A stretch of DNA of 64,000 bases from Thiothrix lacustris DSM 21227 (GTDB lineage Bacteria; Pseudomonadota; Gammaproteobacteria; Thiotrichales; Thiotrichaceae): the NCBI RefSeq assembly GCF_000621325.1, contig NZ_JHYQ01000013.1, positions 1 to 64,000 on the forward strand. Direction: 5' to 3'. Within the stretch, counting starts at the first letter, position 1; each line of letters opens with the position of its first letter. The notes below the pieces were generated by a model. That model saw only the letters and a list, made by a program, of their open reading frames with translations, ran no database searches and had not been told where the DNA came from. A program made the translations under genes and the position numbers. Shown one piece after another: positions 60,841 to 64,000 of this stretch.

Positions 60841-62859
60841 ATGCAAGCCTTTTTCCAACATGTGCTGGATATTGTTGCCCAGAATCCGATGCTGGCGGTG
60901 TGGCTGGCATTTATTGTGTCTGTCGCGGAAGCAGTGCTGGTGATTGGTTTTTTTGTGCCGAGTACCACGATATTGGTGGGGATCGGTGGCTTAATCGGGC
61001 TGGGGAAGCTGCCGTTCTGGCCGATTTTCTGGGTGGTCGCATTGGGGGCAGCGCTTGGTGACGCCATTTCTTACTGGATCGGGCATACCTACCGTGAACG
61101 TTTGTATGGGGTGTGGCCGTTTTCCCGCTATACCAACTTGCTGGCTTCCGGGCAGGAATACTTCAATGTACACGGTGGCAAAAGTGTGGTCATCGGGCGT
61201 TTTATCCCCGGTGTGAAGGCGGTTGTGCCGGGTATTGCGGGGATGATGGGGATGAACCCAGTACGTTTTACCACGTTGAATGTATTGTCAGCTTTTGCTT
61301 GGGCGGCGACACATTTGTTGCCGGGTATGTCCGCCGGTTGGGTAATGGCGCGTCTTGGCGCGATAAGCCAACGCTTAGCGATTATGTTTGGCTTGCTGCT
61401 GGTGCTGACGGTGGTGCTGATTTGGGTGGCAAAACACGGTGTTGCCATGGGAATGCGCTGTTTACCGCGCTGGCAAATGGCGTTTTCCCGCTGGGGTGAA
61501 ACGTATGAAGGTTTGTGTAAGGGGGCAGTACACCGCATGGTGTTGCCTGACCATGCTGATTTCCGTTTGCTGGTGGTGTTGAACCTGTTGGTGGTCATGG
61601 GTGTGGTGGGAATCGCTTGGTTGTTAGAAACCCTTTCCAGTCAGGGAATGATGTTCCAGCTTGATCATGCGTTCAGCCACTCGGTGCAAGCCTTGCGTAC
61701 TCAATGGACAGATCCGTTGATGCTGGCAGTTACCATGCTGGGGGATGCAGCAGTGGTGGTGGCAGTGCTGCTGGCGATGCTGCTGGTGTTGGCGTGGGAG
61801 CGCCGCTGGTGGTTATTGGCGGGGGTTGCCTTGACTTTTACGGCGGCGATTGTGTTTGTGGATGGCATGAAATGGCTGGTGCAAACTATCCGTCCGGTGG
61901 TTGATTTGTATACCGGGGTGGCGGCCTTTTCTTTCCCTAGTGGTCATGCCACGGTGAGTTTTACCCTATCGGGGTTGTTGGGCTGGTTTGTGTACCGGGG
62001 TGGTGGCGCGTGGATGCGTGCACTGCTCTTACCCTTGTTGGCAGTGCTGGCGGTATTGGTGGCCTTTTCACGGCTTTATCTGGGGGCGCATTGGCCTTCG
62101 GATGTGCTGGCGGGTTGGCTGTTTGGCATTGGAGTGCTGGCGGCGTTTGCACAGTTTTTCCGGCAGGATCGGGTGGAAAGGCGTTTGGCCGTGCGGATGC
62201 TTGTCGCTAGTGGGGTGGCGCTGGTATTGGTCGGTGGTCTGCATCTCAGTGAGGGCTGGGGGAAGGCTACCGTGCAATATGCTCAGCGCACCCCGCCGTC
62301 TTTGTTCTTGCCGCAGCCTTGGGAAGCGGGTGGCTGGGCGGCATTGCCCGCTTACCGGACAGATGTGGTGGGGCAACATGAGGAACCTTTCCTGCTGCAA
62401 TGGCGGGGTAGCCCGCAAGCCTTGCAGCAGGCATTATCGGGTTGGGTTGCTGCGCCGGAATGGACAGTGCATACCTTGAACCGTTTCGCTTTCCCCGATA
62501 GTACGGCGGAACAATTGCCCGTATTGCCAAAGCTGAATGAGGGAAGAATGCAGGCGTATACGTGGGTCAAGCCGGGGACGTTGGCAAGCGTGGAAGGCCG
62601 CTATGTGTTGCGCCTTTACCTGCGAACCGTTGCTGAGGTGGGCCAGCCATCTGCGCCTGTATGGCTGGGAACGTTGGTATTTGAAGGTTTGGATCATCCG
62701 TTCAAGCAATCCAGTTTGGTGTGGTCGCCGGATGAATCGGTTGTGTGTCTGGGAACGCCGTTACTATTGGAACTCCCCCACGCGCAGGAAGTGGGGGCTG
62801 TGCTGGACATCGTGGAAGGCCATGCTTGCGGTGGGCGGCGGGTGTTGGCGAGGGAGTGA
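60841..62859 (+). CDS. DedA - PAP2 phosphatase - LssY fusion protein
   Basis: Membrane protein of 672 residues. Residues 1-210 form a DedA/VTT domain (GFFVPSTTILVGIGGLIG, GRFIPGVKAVVPGIAGMMGM). Residues about 230-440 form a PAP2 lipid phosphatase with motifs KWLVQTIRP (C1), FPSGHATVSF (C2) and SRLYLGAHWPSDV (C3), with catalytic histidines present. The last 200 residues match the soluble LssY-like C-terminal domain. DedA proteins flip undecaprenyl phosphate or phospholipids, and PAP2 enzymes dephosphorylate undecaprenyl pyrophosphate, so recycling of lipid carrier is the likely role. Monocistronic, with GAAGGAATC upstream of the ATG. Confidence 0.92.
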   Translation: MQAFFQHVLDIVAQNPMLAVWLAFIVSVAEAVLVIGFFVPSTTILVGIGGLIGLGKLPFWPIFWVVALGAALGDAISYWIGHTYRERLYGVWPFSRYTNLLASGQEYFNVHGGKSVVIGRFIPGVKAVVPGIAGMMGMNPVRFTTLNVLSAFAWAATHLLPGMSAGWVMARLGAISQRLAIMFGLLLVLTVVLIWVAKHGVAMGMRCLPRWQMAFSRWGETYEGLCKGAVHRMVLPDHADFRLLVVLNLLVVMGVVGIAWLLETLSSQGMMFQLDHAFSHSVQALRTQWTDPLMLAVTMLGDAAVVVAVLLAMLLVLAWERRWWLLAGVALTFTAAIVFVDGMKWLVQTIRPVVDLYTGVAAFSFPSGHATVSFTLSGLLGWFVYRGGGAWMRALLLPLLAVLAVLVAFSRLYLGAHWPSDVLAGWLFGIGVLAAFAQFFRQDRVERRLAVRMLVASGVALVLVGGLHLSEGWGKATVQYAQRTPPSLFLPQPWEAGGWAALPAYRTDVVGQHEEPFLLQWRGSPQALQQALSGWVAAPEWTVHTLNRFAFPDSTAEQLPVLPKLNEGRMQAYTWVKPGTLASVEGRYVLRLYLRTVAEVGQPSAPVWLGTLVFEGLDHPFKQSSLVWSPDESVVCLGTPLLLELPHAQEVGAVLDIVEGHACGGRRVLARE

Positions 62860-62882
62860 ATTACCGTCAACCCACTAACCTA

Positions 62883-63545
62883 TCACTGACCGTTTTGTTG
62901 CGGTGAAACCCAACCTTCTTCCAACGTACTCAACATGTACTCGGTCATCATTTTGAATTCCTCCGTCGAAAGGCTGTTGCTGCCGCCGTGCGCATACATG
63001 TGGGCTTTGCCATCAATCACGGTTTTCACCAAAGTGTCGATACCCTTGTCTTTGCGTGCTGCCCACGCTTCAGCATTGCCCAGTTGGGGAGCACCCAAGT
63101 CACCATAATTATGGCACTTGAAACAAGCCTGTTCATACAGCTTGCGCCCATGCATCAAGCGCAGATGCTGTGCTTTATCCGCCTCACTGGCGGAGCCAAT
63201 CTGCGCTTGGGTTGATGCATCCGTCACTGTGCTGGTTAGGTAACGGATCATGCTTTTGAGTTGCCACTCCGACCAAATGGGGCTAATGCCTTTTGAATAC
63301 ATGTGATTGGGGCCATCAATGATGGATGTGTAGAGCGTATCTTCACCCAGTGGTAACAGCTTTGCCCAATCGCCTTTTTCACCGGGGCGAGGTGCATGAC
63401 TAAGCCCTCGGTCGTGGCACATAAAGCAATAGGTTTCATACAGGGTTTTCCCGGCGGCTGGGTCAATCGGTTTATCTTCTGCGCTGGCATTCCATGACGC
63501 GAAACACAGGGTGGAAAATACGATAGAAACAATCAACTTTTTCAT
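62883..63545 (-). CDS. Dihaem c-type cytochrome
   Basis: Periplasmic protein of 220 residues from ATG 63545 (CAAGGAG upstream), with signal peptide KKLIVSIVFSTLCFASWNASA. Two haem motifs, CFMCH and CFKCH, each open a class I cytochrome domain of about 90 residues; possible axial Met residues follow in NHMYSKGI and AHMYAHGG. This is the cytochrome c4/c5-like tandem form. Redox partner is not encoded next door. It is divergent from the transaldolase gene across 183 bp. Confidence 0.9.
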   Translation of the reverse strand: MKKLIVSIVFSTLCFASWNASAEDKPIDPAAGKTLYETYCFMCHDRGLSHAPRPGEKGDWAKLLPLGEDTLYTSIIDGPNHMYSKGISPIWSEWQLKSMIRYLTSTVTDASTQAQIGSASEADKAQHLRLMHGRKLYEQACFKCHNYGDLGAPQLGNAEAWAARKDKGIDTLVKTVIDGKAHMYAHGGSNSLSTEEFKMMTEYMLSTLEEGWVSPQQNGQ

Positions 63546-63728
63546 CTGGCTACTCCTTGACACACTAAAAGTCCTTACTTTGAGTCTAGTGTTTTTGCCT
63601 TGGGAAAAAAGTTGTCATTGATAGAATCTTTACTTTTATCAATGTTTTATCTTTTTTTCGTAAAAAAAAGGTGTTAATGCCAAGAAATTCGCCTGTAAGA
63701 TAAGGGGCAAATAATAGGAGAATGTCCG

Positions 63729-64000
63729 ATGAATACCCCAATAGATACACCTACCTCCCGCTTGCAGCAGGCGGGCGTTAGCCTGTGGCTGGACAATATT
63801 ACCCGCACCTTGCTGGATGACGGCACGCTGCAAGGTTATATTGATGCGTCCAACGTCACTGGTCTGACGTCCAACCCCAGCATTTTTGACCAAGCGATTG
63901 ACAGCGGCGCTTACGATGCAGCCATTCAGCACAAGCTGGCGGCTGGCAAATCCGGCGAAGCGTTATTTTTTGAGTTGGCGATGGAGGATTTACGCCGGGC
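63729..64000 (+). CDS. tal: Transaldolase, N-terminal part (runs past window end)
   Basis: The start at 63729 follows ATAGGAGAA. The 90 residues present read LQQAGVSLWLDNITRTLLDDG and VTGLTSNPSIFDQAI, the typical N-terminus of the long-form transaldolase found in cyanobacteria and many Proteobacteria, with the substrate-binding TSNPSIF block. It interconverts sugars in the non-oxidative pentose phosphate pathway. The catalytic lysine lies beyond the window. Confidence 0.9.
   Translation, partial: MNTPIDTPTSRLQQAGVSLWLDNITRTLLDDGTLQGYIDASNVTGLTSNPSIFDQAIDSGAYDAAIQHKLAAGKSGEALFFELAMEDLRR

Overview
The window is a chromosomal segment of a gammaproteobacterium. Gene content points to a filamentous, sulfur-oxidiser-type member of the Thiotrichales (Thiothrix/Thiolinea-like): complete urea ABC transport plus urease, type II secretion with a rhombosortase, DUF1566 (Lcl-like) lipoproteins, several small c-type cytochromes and FeoABC. 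The taxonomic placement is inference from gene content only; no rRNA or tRNA gene is visible.

Layout. 0-1.1 kb: the end of an IS1182-like transposase and an orphan amino-acid ABC ATPase. 1.4-16.1 kb: a nitrogen block. A TorF-type porin, urtABCDE, a small membrane protein and ureDABCEFG run in one direction; then comes ubiK on the other strand, then a second TorF-type porin with glnK and amtB. Three sigma-54 promoters with upstream NtrC-like palindromes precede the first porin, urtA and the second porin, so outer-membrane entry, urea import, urea hydrolysis and ammonium transport appear to be one NtrC regulon. ureC carries an in-frame palindromic insertion. 16.1-21.5 kb: slt and type II secretion genes gspK-L-M-N (minus strand). 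21.6-25.4 kb: an unknown protein, rsgA, a small cytochrome c, an M48 protease and orn. 25.5-31.3 kb: a DUF1566 lipoprotein, a moxR / DUF58 / transglutaminase operon and a DUF808 protein. 31.3-39.8 kb: housekeeping genes (hisA, queG, pdxH, an ICMT-type methyltransferase, a divergent CbiC homologue, uvrD, a YaiI/YqxD protein, comF). 39.8-42.5 kb: rhombosortase and gspG-H-I-J.

42.5-53.4 kb is the least conventional part. An RND-type membrane fusion protein and an RND permease with a long extra tail are followed by an exported Ala/Pro/Glu repeat protein, a ParA-like ATPase, a membrane-anchored repeat protein with a TPR-like end, a Met/Asn-rich membrane protein, a dynamin-like GTPase with two membrane segments, and an ApbE lipoprotein, all in one direction. 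I do not recognise this set as a described system.

53.6-55.4 kb: two more DUF1566 lipoproteins with tandem-repeat linkers. 55.4-58.2 kb: feoABC under a Fur box. 58.3-64 kb: a lipoprotein, rluE, a PepSY protein, half an EamA transporter, a DedA-PAP2-LssY fusion, a dihaem cytochrome c and the start of a transaldolase gene. No CRISPR array, prophage or integron was seen.
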